A stretch of DNA of 49,095 bases from positions 1 to 49,095 of the forward strand of contig JAURFB010000009.1 in the NCBI GenBank assembly GCA_030827165.1, given 5' to 3'. Shown here in pieces: positions 23,444 through 31,885 of the stretch (the stretch's first letter is position 1; every line of letters begins with the position of its first letter). This DNA comes from Marivivens sp. GTDB lineage: Bacteria; Pseudomonadota; Alphaproteobacteria; Rhodobacterales; Rhodobacteraceae. Both the position numbers and the translations under genes were made by a program. The notes beneath the pieces are model-generated. The model saw nothing but the letters and a program-made list of their open reading frames with translations, had not been told where the DNA came from and made no database searches.

Positions 23444-24280
23444 ATGAAAAAGCCGCCAGAGACAGTTCTCGTCGGGTCTGACCTGTCCGCTCGGTCAGAC
23501 CGTGCTGTTCAACGTGCCTTCATGTTGGCGCGAGAACATAGCGCGCAAGTCATCCTTGCCAGTGTCATCGACGACGCAATGCCAGAGTAGATCACGAAGG
23601 CGCTGGCGGCCCAGGCGGAAGAGATGCTAAGGCGCAGCGCCGGTTTTCTGGGTCGGGACACAAGCCATTCGGTCGTGGTTCGCGTTGGACATCCGGCCAC
23701 GGAGATGATCGCGCTGGCCGCCGAACTTTCTCCTGACCTTGTTGTTCTGGGCACCCATCGGGACAGGTCCTTCCTTGCGGCCCTTCACGAAACCACCGCC
23801 CAAAGGATAGTTCGTCTGACTGATCGCTCTGTCCTTGTCGTCGCTGATCCGGCAGATCATCCCTACGATCAGATTGTCGCCGCAACCGATTTTTCCCCTG
23901 GCGCAATGACCGCCCTGAGGGCGGGCCACCGGCTGGCCCCCAAAGCCAAGATCACGCCCGTGCACATGCTGCAAATCTCCTATTCCGGGATGCTGGGAAC
24001 GTCGTCCGACGCCAGTCGTTCGCTCGAGCAGTCATTCCGCAACGACGCATCCGAAGCCAACCTTCGCTGGCGGCAAGACCTCGATCTGCCGGCCTCCGAC
24101 ACTCGCTTCGTCGTCGGCGCCGCTTACGGGGGCTTGCAGCAGGCCGTGCGCGAAACCGGCGCAACCTTGCTCACAGTTGGGGCGCATAGCCGAGTCGCCG
24201 CCCCCCGAAGCCTGCTTGGATCCCTCGCTACAGACCTGATGCGTGCGCCAATCACCGACCTCCTTGTCGCCAGACCCTGA
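23444..24280 (+). pseudogene. Tandem universal stress protein interrupted by an in-frame amber codon
   Basis: From ATG 23444 (preceded by GGGGAG) a two-domain universal stress protein reads in one frame to TGA at 24278-24280, except for a TAG at 23588-23590, codon 49. The first 48 residues (ETVLVGSDLSARSDRAVQRA then ASVIDD) are a normal USP N-terminus. The frame after the stop continues seamlessly with AAQAEEMLRR and the first-domain end VLGTHRDRSFLAALHETTAQRIV, then a complete second domain (AATDFSPGAMTALRAGHRLA and TVGAHSRVAAPRSLLGSLA). There is no frameshift. Possibilities are a recent nonsense mutation, a sequence error, readthrough, or use of an internal start such as ATG 23624. Such proteins bind ATP/AMP and respond to stress. 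Confidence 0.8.
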
Positions 24281-24301
24281 CCCGATTGCCCTTTGTTCAA
24301 A

Positions 24302-24319
24302 CGCCCCCTATAGGGGGCG
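24302..24319. promoter_or_regulatory. Perfect 18-base palindrome against the prfC start codon
   Basis: CGCCCCCTATAGGGGGCG is its own reverse complement and ends one base before the prfC ATG. The only purine-rich, ribosome-site-like stretch before the gene (AGGGGG) is inside its right arm, so an RNA hairpin would hide it. It may equally be a protein-binding site. Confidence 0.6.
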
Positions 24320-24320
24320 C

Positions 24321-25916
24321 ATGACCAACCGCCCTGCCCTTCCGCCCGAAATCGCCCGCCGCCGGACCTTTGCGATCATCTCGCACCCCGATGCCGGCAA
24401 GACGACTCTGACCGAGAAATTCCTTCTCTTCGGGGGCGCCATCCAGATGGCCGGTCAGGTGCGCGCCAAGGGCGAGGCGCGGCGCACGCGGTCGGACTTC
24501 ATGCAGATGGAGAAAGACCGGGGAATTTCTGTCTCGGCCTCGGCCATGTCGTTCGACTACAAGAAGTTCCGCTTCAACCTCGTGGACACGCCAGGTCACT
24601 CGGACTTCTCCGAGGATACCTATCGCACGCTGACGGCGGTCGACGCCGCGGTCATGGTGATCGACGGCGCGAAGGGGGTGGAAAGCCAGACGCAAAAGCT
24701 TTTCGAGGTCTGCCGCCTGCGCGATCTGCCGATCCTGACCTTCTGCAACAAGATGGACCGCGAAAGCCGCGATACGTTCGAGATCATCGACGAGATCCAG
24801 GAAATGCTGGCGATCGACGTCACGCCCGCCTCATGGCCGATTGGCACGGGCCGCGAGTTCATCGGCTGCTACGACATCCTGCGCGACCGGCTCGAACTCA
24901 TGGATCGGGCCGACCGGAACCGCGTGGCCGAAACCATCGAGATCAACGGGCTTGACGACCCCAAGCTGGCCCAGCACGTCCCCGCGCAGCTTCTGGAAAA
25001 ACTGAAGGAAGAGCTGGAAATGGCGCGCGAGCTCTTGCCCCGGCTCGATCCTCAGGCCGTCCTTGAGGGGCACATGACGCCGATCTGGTTCGGCTCGGCC
25101 ATCAACTCCTTCGGCGTGAAAGAGCTTATGGATGGCATCAGCACCTATGGCCCCGAGCCGCAGGTGCAAAGTGCCGAACCTCGCAGCATCGCGCCGGAAG
25201 AGACCAAGGTCACGGGCTTTGTCTTCAAGGTTCAAGCCAATATGGACCCCAAGCACCGTGACCGCGTGGCCTTTGTCCGGCTGGCATCCGGACACTTCAC
25301 CCGTGGCATGAAACTCCTCCATGTGCGCTCGAAAAAGCCGATGGCGGTGTCGAACCCGGTCCTGTTCCTTGCCGCCGACCGCGAGCTGGCGGAAGAGGCA
25401 TGGGCCGGCGATATCATCGGCATCCCCAACCATGGCCAGTTGCGAATTGGCGATACGCTGACCGAAGGCGAGGCGCTGCGCGTCACAGGCATCCCGTCGT
25501 TCGCGCCGGAGCTTTTGCAAAACTGCCGGGCGGGCGATCCGATGAAGGCCAAGCACCTTGAAAAGGCGTTGATGCAGTTCGCGGAAGAAGGGGCCGCCAA
25601 GGTCTTCAAGCCCACATTCGGTTCGGGCTTCATCGTCGGCGTCGTCGGCGCGCTCCAGTTCGAGGTTCTGGCAAGCCGGATCGAACTTGAATATGGCCTG
25701 CCCGTGCGATTCGAGCCCTCGCAATTCACCTCGGCCCGCTGGGTCGCGGGCGAGAAGCTGGCGGTCGAGAAATTCGTCGCCGCCAACAAGCAGCACATCG
25801 CCACCGACAACGACGGCGATCTGGTCTACCTCACGCGTCTGCAGTGGGACATCGACCGCGTGGGCAGGGATTACCCCGATGTGCGGCTGACCGCGACCAA
25901 GGAAATGATGGTCTGA
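24321..25916 (+). CDS. prfC: Peptide chain release factor 3
   Basis: RF3 is the GTPase that removes RF1 and RF2 from the ribosome after termination. The 531-residue protein has G1 ISHPDAGKTTLTEKFL (about 21-36), switch I GEARRTRSDFMQMEKDRGIS, G3 LVDTPGHSDFSED, G4 FCNKMDRESRD and the RF3-specific C-terminal FGSGFIVGVVGALQFEVL. The length is normal. ATG 24321 begins 40 bases after the stress-protein frame. The start is preceded directly by a perfect palindrome that probably shapes its translation. Confidence 0.96.
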   Translation: MTNRPALPPEIARRRTFAIISHPDAGKTTLTEKFLLFGGAIQMAGQVRAKGEARRTRSDFMQMEKDRGISVSASAMSFDYKKFRFNLVDTPGHSDFSEDTYRTLTAVDAAVMVIDGAKGVESQTQKLFEVCRLRDLPILTFCNKMDRESRDTFEIIDEIQEMLAIDVTPASWPIGTGREFIGCYDILRDRLELMDRADRNRVAETIEINGLDDPKLAQHVPAQLLEKLKEELEMARELLPRLDPQAVLEGHMTPIWFGSAINSFGVKELMDGISTYGPEPQVQSAEPRSIAPEETKVTGFVFKVQANMDPKHRDRVAFVRLASGHFTRGMKLLHVRSKKPMAVSNPVLFLAADRELAEEAWAGDIIGIPNHGQLRIGDTLTEGEALRVTGIPSFAPELLQNCRAGDPMKAKHLEKALMQFAEEGAAKVFKPTFGSGFIVGVVGALQFEVLASRIELEYGLPVRFEPSQFTSARWVAGEKLAVEKFVAANKQHIATDNDGDLVYLTRLQWDIDRVGRDYPDVRLTATKEMMV

Positions 25917-25932
25917 CAAAAGCGCTGAAGGA

Positions 25933-26463
25933 TTATGCCTCGCCGCCAGCGAGCTCTTGCTGAAGCATTTCAGTGATTTCCGACGGGACAGGATCCATCA
26001 ACTCGTCTGGATCGCGCCAGCGGGCGGTCATGATGCATTTTTGCACGAAGCCGGCATTGTTCTCGATTGCGGCAGAGACCGCCAGAACTGTCGCGACCCG
26101 GCTGAGGGGGATGCGGAGCGTGGCATCGCAGATTTCCCAACGCTCGGTCGAAAAATCCGACATCGACACATCCGCCGAACACAAGATCGTGGGCAAGTCG
26201 GGTTTGGATTGGCGCAGAGCCATGCAGTAGCCGACGACGTCAGAACTATCGCCCAAAGCCGCCGCGCTGATGAAGCACAGATCGGCCGCGTCCCTGATCG
26301 TCTTGCTCATCAGTGCTTTTCCAGAGCTGATAGAAAGTGATTCAAAATTGAATTCTTCGGTCAGATGGCTGTCGATCATGCTGAAAAGCAGCTCGTCGGG
26401 ACCAATATACAATACACGACCCAAGTTCTCGTCCGCTTTCAGGACATTACTTGTCTGTTCCAT
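25933..26463 (-). CDS. Putative pseudo-receiver protein, unknown function
   Basis: A 176-residue soluble protein without a recognised family. The pattern of short hydrophobic strands (GRVLYIG at 15-21, ADLCFIS, LPTILCSAD, ATLRIPLS) alternating with helices suggests a response-regulator receiver fold. The phospho-acceptor Asp expected at the end of the third strand is absent (LCFISAA), and the Lys of the fifth strand is not evident. No output domain follows. ATG at 26463. It is co-oriented with a small HTH gene 119 bases upstream. The fold is inferred by eye and needs structure comparison. Confidence 0.6.
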   Translation of the reverse strand: MEQTSNVLKADENLGRVLYIGPDELLFSMIDSHLTEEFNFESLSISSGKALMSKTIRDAADLCFISAAALGDSSDVVGYCMALRQSKPDLPTILCSADVSMSDFSTERWEICDATLRIPLSRVATVLAVSAAIENNAGFVQKCIMTARWRDPDELMDPVPSEITEMLQQELAGGEA

Positions 26464-26581
26464 TTTTTGCCTGCTTCTTAGGCCACCAAGCGTGGGTTAG
26501 CTTGATCTCGGGAGGCAAAACAAAACATTTCGGCGATGGAAATACCAAAGTATGTAGGCAAATGGCCTAACGATAATCGCC

Positions 26582-26869
26582 TCAATTTCGTCGGCCGACG
26601 ATTTCAGAATGGTCGAAGCCGAGGATGGTTTCAGGCGACACTCTAAGCGCCCGCGCAATGCTGAAAACAGCACATAGCTTAGCTGCCCTTTTTCTGGGTT
26701 CAAGAACGTCGAGGACATCTTGCATCGGCATTCTGGCTAGTTCTGCAAGGGATTGTGGCGTCTGATTTCTAAGTCGACAAACAACCGAGGTATTGTGCAC
26801 GACAATTTCTGAAATGGAGGAAAGGCGATTGGGAAATCGGATCAGATCATTTTCCATATCGTCTTCCAT
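26582..26869 (-). CDS. Small XRE-like helix-turn-helix protein
   Basis: A 95-residue protein. The stretch TPQSLAELARMPMQDVLDVL then RKRAAKLCAVFSIARALRVS, ending PETILGFD (about 36-87), resembles an XRE/Cro-type helix-turn-helix in spacing, with the final IARALRVSPETIL closest to the family. The N-terminal 30 residues are acidic. ATG at 26869 follows GGAGGTGGAACGCC, a strong ribosome site. It precedes the pseudo-receiver gene in the same direction and could regulate it or itself. No target is known; the family assignment is tentative. Confidence 0.55.
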   Translation of the reverse strand: MEDDMENDLIRFPNRLSSISEIVVHNTSVVCRLRNQTPQSLAELARMPMQDVLDVLEPRKRAAKLCAVFSIARALRVSPETILGFDHSEIVGRRN

Positions 26870-26907
26870 GGCGTTCCACCTCCAATGACGTCCTGTGGAA
26901 ACAGCTC

Positions 26908-26929
26908 TTCCTTCGGCCCGCCGAAGGAA
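26908..26929. promoter_or_regulatory. Perfect hairpin in the gap before the rhlE-like gene
   Basis: TTCCTTCGG (26908-26916) and CCGAAGGAA (26921-26929) form a perfect nine-base stem with a four-base loop. It lies in the 290-base divergent gap (26870-27159) between the small HTH gene and the helicase, which shows no other gene. It has no T-run on either side. It could be an operator for the HTH protein or part of a leader RNA. Confidence 0.4.
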
Positions 26930-27159
26930 TCTTGGTACCGTGTAGCATTGTCACCACGGTGTTGCAGTCTGCAATCACTTGAGTTGCTTTCTAGAGATAC
27001 GGCACTGGCGATCGGGCGGATCAGTGTTGAAGATTGACCCTCCGCACCTTTACCGCTAAGGAAAGCGCGGCCCAGACCGGGCCGACGACGCGGGGCGCCC
27101 GGATATTGCGTCCCATAACCAGCCAGACCGGAACGCCGGTCGGCCATGAATGGACGCAT

Positions 27160-28641
27160 ATGACCAAATTTTCCGATCTGAACCTTGACCCCAAGGTTCT
27201 GAAAGCCATCGCCGAAGCCGGCTATGAAACCCCTACACCGATCCAGGCCGGCGCGATACCGCCTGCGCTTGAAGGCAAGGACGTTCTGGGCATTGCCCAG
27301 ACCGGAACCGGCAAGACCGCCTCGTTCACCCTGCCGATGATCACGCTTCTGGGCCGTGGCCGCGCCCGCGCCCGGATGCCGCGCAGCCTGGTTCTCTGCC
27401 CCACGCGCGAGCTTGCGGCGCAGGTCGCCGAGAACTTCGACGTTTACGCCAAACACACCAAGCTCACCAAAGCTCTGCTGATCGGCGGCGTCAGCTTCAA
27501 AGATCAAGACGCGCTGATTGATCGCGGCGTCGACGTCTTGATCGCCACGCCCGGCCGCCTTCTCGATCATTTCGAGCGCGGCAAGCTTCTGCTGACCGGC
27601 GTTCAGATCATGGTCGTCGACGAGGCCGACCGGATGCTCGACATGGGCTTCATCCCCGATATCGAACGCATCTTCAACCTCACGCCCTTCACCCGCCAGA
27701 CCTTGTTCTTTTCGGCCACCATGGCGCCCGAGATCGAGCGGATCACAAACACCTTCCTGCATGGGCCCGCCCGGATCGAAGTGGCCCGAGCCGCCACGAC
27801 CGGCGAGAATATTTCGCAAGGTGTGGTGATGTTCAAAGCCTCGCGTCGGGAGAACGCCGACCGCGAAAAGCGCGAGCTCTTGCGGGCCATGATCGACGCC
27901 GAGGGCGAGGCCTGCACCAATGCCATCATCTTCTGCAACCGCAAGGTCGATGTGGATATCGTGGCGAAATCGCTCAAGAAATACGGCTATAACGCCGAAC
28001 CGATCCATGGCGATCTCGAACAGAGCCAACGCACGCGGACGCTTGACGGTTTCCGGAACGGCGATGTCCGGTTCCTGATCGCTTCTGATGTTGCCGCGCG
28101 CGGTCTCGATATTCCGGCCGTCAGCCATGTGTTCAACTTCGATGTGCCCAGCCACGCCGAGGACTATGTCCACCGGATCGGCCGAACCGGACGCGCGGGC
28201 CGCTCGGGCAAGGCGTTGATGATCTGCTCGACCCGCGACGCCAAGTATTTCGAAGCGGTTGAGAAACTCATCGAGAAAGAGGTTCCGCGCCTTGAGAACC
28301 CGCTTGGCAATGCGCCGGCCCCGACCGAAGGCGCGGATGAGGACAAGCCCGCGCCGAAATCTTCGCGCAGCCGCACGCGCGGACGCGGCAAGGGCGACAA
28401 GCCCGCCGAGGCTCAGGACACATCGGTGAAGGTCAAGGACGAGGCGCCGCGCGAAGAGGCGCCCAAGCGCGAGCCGAAACCGCAGGAGCGGCGCGAACCG
28501 AAGCCGCAGGAGCGGCGCGAACCGAAGCCGCAGGAGCGGCGCGAGCCACGCCCGGACCGCCGCGACAACAATCGAATTGTCGGCATGGGCGAGGATACGC
28601 CCAGCTTCATCCGCCTCAGCTTTGACGAGCGCCGCAGCTAG
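27160..28641 (+). CDS. rhlE: DEAD-box RNA helicase, RhlE type
   Basis: An ATP-dependent RNA helicase of 493 residues. Motifs in order: Q motif FSDLNLDPKVLKAIAEAGY..TPTPIQ, motif I AQTGTGKT (about 46-53), Ia PTRELAAQ, Ib TPGRLLDH, II VVDEADRMLDMGF, III FSATM, IV IIFCNRK, V ASDVAARGLDIP and VI HRIGRTGRAGR. RhlE-type proteins act in ribosome assembly and RNA decay. The C-terminal 110 residues are disordered, charged and contain tandem EPKPQERR repeats that probably bind RNA. ATG 27160 starts at the Q motif; the in-frame extension to 27034 is not homologous. It converges on rnj. Confidence 0.93.
   Translation: MTKFSDLNLDPKVLKAIAEAGYETPTPIQAGAIPPALEGKDVLGIAQTGTGKTASFTLPMITLLGRGRARARMPRSLVLCPTRELAAQVAENFDVYAKHTKLTKALLIGGVSFKDQDALIDRGVDVLIATPGRLLDHFERGKLLLTGVQIMVVDEADRMLDMGFIPDIERIFNLTPFTRQTLFFSATMAPEIERITNTFLHGPARIEVARAATTGENISQGVVMFKASRRENADREKRELLRAMIDAEGEACTNAIIFCNRKVDVDIVAKSLKKYGYNAEPIHGDLEQSQRTRTLDGFRNGDVRFLIASDVAARGLDIPAVSHVFNFDVPSHAEDYVHRIGRTGRAGRSGKALMICSTRDAKYFEAVEKLIEKEVPRLENPLGNAPAPTEGADEDKPAPKSSRSRTRGRGKGDKPAEAQDTSVKVKDEAPREEAPKREPKPQERREPKPQERREPKPQERREPRPDRRDNNRIVGMGEDTPSFIRLSFDERRS
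28471..28542 (+). repeat. Three 24-base tandem repeats inside the helicase gene
   Basis: Units at 28471-28494, 28495-28518 and 28519-28542 differ by at most two bases and encode EPKPQERR three times; a fourth, decayed unit follows. Copy number is likely to vary between strains by slippage. Confidence 0.9.
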
Positions 28642-28645
28642 AACG

Positions 28646-28670
28646 AAAAGCCCGCCTCCCGGCAGGTTTT
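28646..28670. terminator. Bidirectional terminator between rhlE-like gene and rnj
   Basis: AAAAGCCCGCC and GGCAGGTTTT flank a short CTCCC-type loop, giving an imperfect stem with A-run on one side and T-run on the other. It lies in the 32-base gap between two convergent genes, as expected for a shared terminator of the helicase gene and the long nuo-birA-coaX-rnj array. Confidence 0.65.
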
Positions 28671-28673
28671 CTT

Positions 28674-30341
28674 TCAGGCCAGTCGGCTGGTGATGATCGT
28701 CACTTCCGGTTTCTTGCCGATCTCGGATTGAGAGACCTGCCGGACGATCCGTTTCAGCTCTTTCTCAAGCCGCTCATCATCGCGCAGGGTCTTGTCGTCG
28801 GCCCGCATCAGGAATTGCCCGAGGTCGGCCTCAAGAACATCCACCAGCACCACCTTCGAACGCCCCGTTTCGGAAAGGCCCATCGTCTCGCACCACGGAT
28901 CGCCCAGGGGCTCGTCATTCTCGTCGATGATGATGTTGACGATCACATGGCCGTTCAACGCCATGCGGATTCGGTCGCGGACGATCCCGTCCATCGAGCC
29001 GATCTGGATCGAACCATCCAGATAGGTCCTGCCAGTTTCGACATACTCGGCCACCTTGGGCCGCTCGCCTGTCAGATCAACCATCATGCCGTTTACGGCC
29101 AGAAACCCGGTCCGGCCATTGTCCTCGGCCAGTCGCGTATGTTCGCGCAGGTGGCGGTGTTCGCCGTGCATCGGAATGACGACCTGCGGATTGACCAGCT
29201 CGTGCAGCTTGGCAAGGTCGGGCCGATTGGCGTGGCCGGACACATGATAGCGCCCCCCTTCGTCGTCGTGAATCTCGACGCCCAGTTCGGAAAGCTGGTT
29301 CATGATCCGAATGACGCCGCGCTCGTTTCCGGGGATGGTTTTGGACGAGAAGAGGAACGTATCCCCTTCCTTCAGCTTGAGCCCAAGGTAGCTCCCCTGC
29401 GCGAGCTGCGCACTGGCGGCGCGGCGCTCGCCTTGGCTGCCGGTGACAAGCAGCATGACCTCATGTCGCGGCAGGCTTATCGCATCCTCGGGGGAAATCG
29501 TCGGCGGGAAATCGCTCAGGATGCCGACCTCGGTCGCCACTTCGACCATCCGCCGCATGGCGCGACCCAGAAGGCAGACCTGACGCCCCGCCTTGCGCGC
29601 GGCAAAGGCGAGGGTATGCAGGCGGGCTATGTTGGAGGCAAAGGTCGTCGCCACGACCATACCGGTCGCGGCTTTCATAAAGGCTTCGATCTCGGTCGAG
29701 AGCCCCGCCTCGGATCGGCCGGGAGCAGGCGAGAAGACATTGGTCGAATCGCACATCAACGCCTTGACGCCGGGTTTTGCAACCTCGGCCCAGAGCGCCT
29801 CGCTGAAGGGCTCGCCCACCACGGGGGTATGATCAATCTTGAAGTCGCCGCTGTGAACGATCCGGCCAGCGGGCGTGTCGATCACAAGGCCGGCGCTTTC
29901 GGGGATCGAATGGCTCACCGGCACGAAGCCAACCCTGAAGGGCCCGGCTTGGGTCATCTCGGGCCAGGGCTGCACGGTCTCGACCTTGCGCGAATCCTGC
30001 CCGCCCTCGTCCATCTTCAGCCGCGCGAGTGTGGCCGTGAAGGCGCGGGCATAGACCGGCGCGCGCAGGTGGCCCCAGAGGTGGCCGATCGCGCCCACAT
30101 GGTCTTCGTGCGCGTGGGTGATGAAGATCGCCTCGATCTGATCGCGCCGTGCCTCGAGCCAGCTGATATCGGCCATGATCAGGTCGACACCGGGCGATGT
30201 GTCCATGTCAGGAAAGGTCACGCCAAGATCAACGACGATCAGCCGCTCTGACCCCGGTTTGCCATAGCCATAGACATAGGCGTTCATGCCGATCTCGCCG
30301 GCGCCTCCCAGCGGGAGGTAGATCAGGCGGTCTTTGCTCAT
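28674..30341 (-). CDS. rnj: Ribonuclease J
   Basis: RNase J is a metallo-beta-lactamase-fold nuclease with 5'-3' exonuclease and endonuclease activity, central to RNA maturation and decay in alphaproteobacteria. The 555-residue protein carries the zinc motif THAHEDHVGA (about 73-82), HSGDFKIDH, the beta-CASP region with DSTNVFSPAPGRSE and VTGSQGE, and HVSGHANRPDL. The first motif has HAH where many relatives have HGH. It starts on an ATGA overlap with coaX and is the last gene of the nuo array. Confidence 0.95.
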   Translation of the reverse strand: MSKDRLIYLPLGGAGEIGMNAYVYGYGKPGSERLIVVDLGVTFPDMDTSPGVDLIMADISWLEARRDQIEAIFITHAHEDHVGAIGHLWGHLRAPVYARAFTATLARLKMDEGGQDSRKVETVQPWPEMTQAGPFRVGFVPVSHSIPESAGLVIDTPAGRIVHSGDFKIDHTPVVGEPFSEALWAEVAKPGVKALMCDSTNVFSPAPGRSEAGLSTEIEAFMKAATGMVVATTFASNIARLHTLAFAARKAGRQVCLLGRAMRRMVEVATEVGILSDFPPTISPEDAISLPRHEVMLLVTGSQGERRAASAQLAQGSYLGLKLKEGDTFLFSSKTIPGNERGVIRIMNQLSELGVEIHDDEGGRYHVSGHANRPDLAKLHELVNPQVVIPMHGEHRHLREHTRLAEDNGRTGFLAVNGMMVDLTGERPKVAEYVETGRTYLDGSIQIGSMDGIVRDRIRMALNGHVIVNIIIDENDEPLGDPWCETMGLSETGRSKVVLVDVLEADLGQFLMRADDKTLRDDERLEKELKRIVRQVSQSEIGKKPEVTIITSRLA

Positions 30342-31111
30342 CCGTTTTCCTTGTTGAAACGGTGGATGACCGTCAGGCCATGCATCGTCAGGTCGTCTTC
30401 GATCCAGTCGAACAAGACTTCGCCTTGTTCGAAAAGCCGCGCGAGGCCGCCGGTGCCGATGATCTTCATCGGCCTGTCATACTCGGCGCGGATCCGTGCA
30501 CATAGCTCGCGCACGAGGCCGATGTAACCCCAATAAACACCAGACTGCATACAGTGGACCGTATTGGTGCCGATCACTGACTGCGGTTTTGAGATGTCGA
30601 CGTGCGGCAAGGCGGCGGCAGCGTGGTGCAGCGCCTCAAGGCTGAGGTTGACGCCCGGCGCGATCACACCGCCGACATAGGCGCCATCATGGGCCACCAC
30701 GTCAAAGGTCGTCGCTGTTCCGAAATCGACGACGATCAGATCGCCGCCATGCCGGTCAAAGGCACCCGCGGCATTCACGAGCCGGTCGGGGCCGACCGTG
30801 GTTCCGGCGTCGACACGCGGTTGCTGCGGCAAGAGGCACTCGGGCTTGCCAACAACTAGCGGGCGGCAATTGAAGTACCGGTCGCACAGGACGCGCAGGT
30901 TGAACACCACGCGCGGCACGGTCGAGGAGATGATCACCTCGTCGATCTCGATGTCGAGCTTGCGGGCGTTCATCAGCGTGGTCAGCCAGACGAAATACTG
31001 GTCGGCCGTGCGTTGCCACTCGGTCGAGGTGCGCCATGTGGCAAGGAACTCTTGCCCGTCCCAGATGGAAAAGACGGTGTTGGAGTTGCCGCAGTCGATG
31101 GTCAGAAGCAT
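30338..31111 (-). CDS. coaX: Type III pantothenate kinase
   Basis: CoaX phosphorylates pantothenate with ATP, the first step of coenzyme A synthesis. The 257-residue ASKHA-fold protein begins with MLLTIDCGNSNTVFSIWDG, has the substrate-site block GTTVGPDRLVNAAGAF (about 102-117) and the Asp-containing VVDFGTATTFDVV, then GGVIAPGVNLSLEALH. Size is normal. It lies 12 bases after birA and overlaps rnj by four bases, so the three are one translational run. Confidence 0.95.
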   Translation of the reverse strand: MLLTIDCGNSNTVFSIWDGQEFLATWRTSTEWQRTADQYFVWLTTLMNARKLDIEIDEVIISSTVPRVVFNLRVLCDRYFNCRPLVVGKPECLLPQQPRVDAGTTVGPDRLVNAAGAFDRHGGDLIVVDFGTATTFDVVAHDGAYVGGVIAPGVNLSLEALHHAAAALPHVDISKPQSVIGTNTVHCMQSGVYWGYIGLVRELCARIRAEYDRPMKIIGTGGLARLFEQGEVLFDWIEDDLTMHGLTVIHRFNKENG

Positions 31112-31123
31112 GGAACGCCCCTT

Positions 31124-31885
31124 TCAGAAATAGACATCCGCCGCCGAGATGACGCGCTGGCCCTTGGCGGTAATGAGCACGAGGTTGCCCTCGCTGTCGA
31201 TGGTGTCGAACACGCCGGTGATATCTTCGCGCCCCGTGCGGGCGGTGATTTCCTCGCCGATCCGCGCCGCATGGCGCAGCCAGTCTTGCCGGATGCGGGC
31301 AAAGCCCATGGCCGCGAGCTTGGCCTCTTGCGTGGCGAAATTCGAAGCGAGGACGCTCAGGAATGTCTCAGGGGTGACCGTCTCGCCCCCCTCGCCCACA
31401 AGCGAGACCGGCGGAAATGCGGCCCCTTCGATGGCGGGCGGGACAGCGGCCAGATTGACGCCGATGCCGATCGACAGCCAATCGACAGCTGCGCTGGTGC
31501 CGCTGGATTCAAGAAGGATGCCCGCGACCTTGCCACCATTCAGCAGCACGTCATTCGGCCATTTGAGGGAAAGCTTGTCGCGGCTGACAAAGATAGCCAA
31601 CGCTTCAAAGAGCGCGTTGGCCGCAAGAAAAGACCGCAACGCCGCTTCGGCGGGGCTCGCATGAGGTTTGTAGACCAGGGTCGCAGCAAGATTGCCCGAC
31701 GATGCCAGCCACGACCGCCCCCTCCGCCCGCGCCCCGCCGTTTGCCGGCGGGCCATGATCCATGTGGGGCGGCGCAGGGTCGGCGCGCGCCGCGCCGCTT
31801 CGGCCATGGTGCTGTCGATCTCGTCAAGGATCACGCAGGCAAAGCCCGCGGGCCAGTGCGGCCCCGGTGTCGCCTCAGTTGACAA
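31124..31885 (-). CDS. birA: Biotin--protein ligase, monofunctional
   Basis: BirA activates biotin to biotinyl-AMP and attaches it to acetyl-CoA carboxylase carrier protein. The 253-residue protein has [12 protein letters not shown] (about 19-30), the biotin/ATP loop [10 protein letters not shown] (about 49-58), [19 protein letters not shown] and a C-terminal SH3-like domain. It lacks the N-terminal DNA-binding domain of E. coli BirA, so it is not a repressor. The best start is TTG 31885, which overlaps the nuoN end by 11 bases and places the first conserved block at the usual distance; no in-frame ATG exists nearby except far upstream. Confidence 0.9.
   Translation of the reverse strand: MSTEATPGPHWPAGFACVILDEIDSTMAEAARRAPTLRRPTWIMARRQTAGRGRRGRSWLASSGNLAATLVYKPHASPAEAALRSFLAANALFEALAIFVSRDKLSLKWPNDVLLNGGKVAGILLESSGTSAAVDWLSIGIGVNLAAVPPAIEGAAFPPVSLVGEGGETVTPETFLSVLASNFATQEAKLAAMGFARIRQDWLRHAARIGEEITARTGREDITGVFDTIDSEGNLVLITAKGQRVISAADVYF

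Noticed and set aside
28728-30251. 507-residue frame antisense to rnj
   Set aside because: It is a compositional shadow; RNase J motifs are complete on the other strand.
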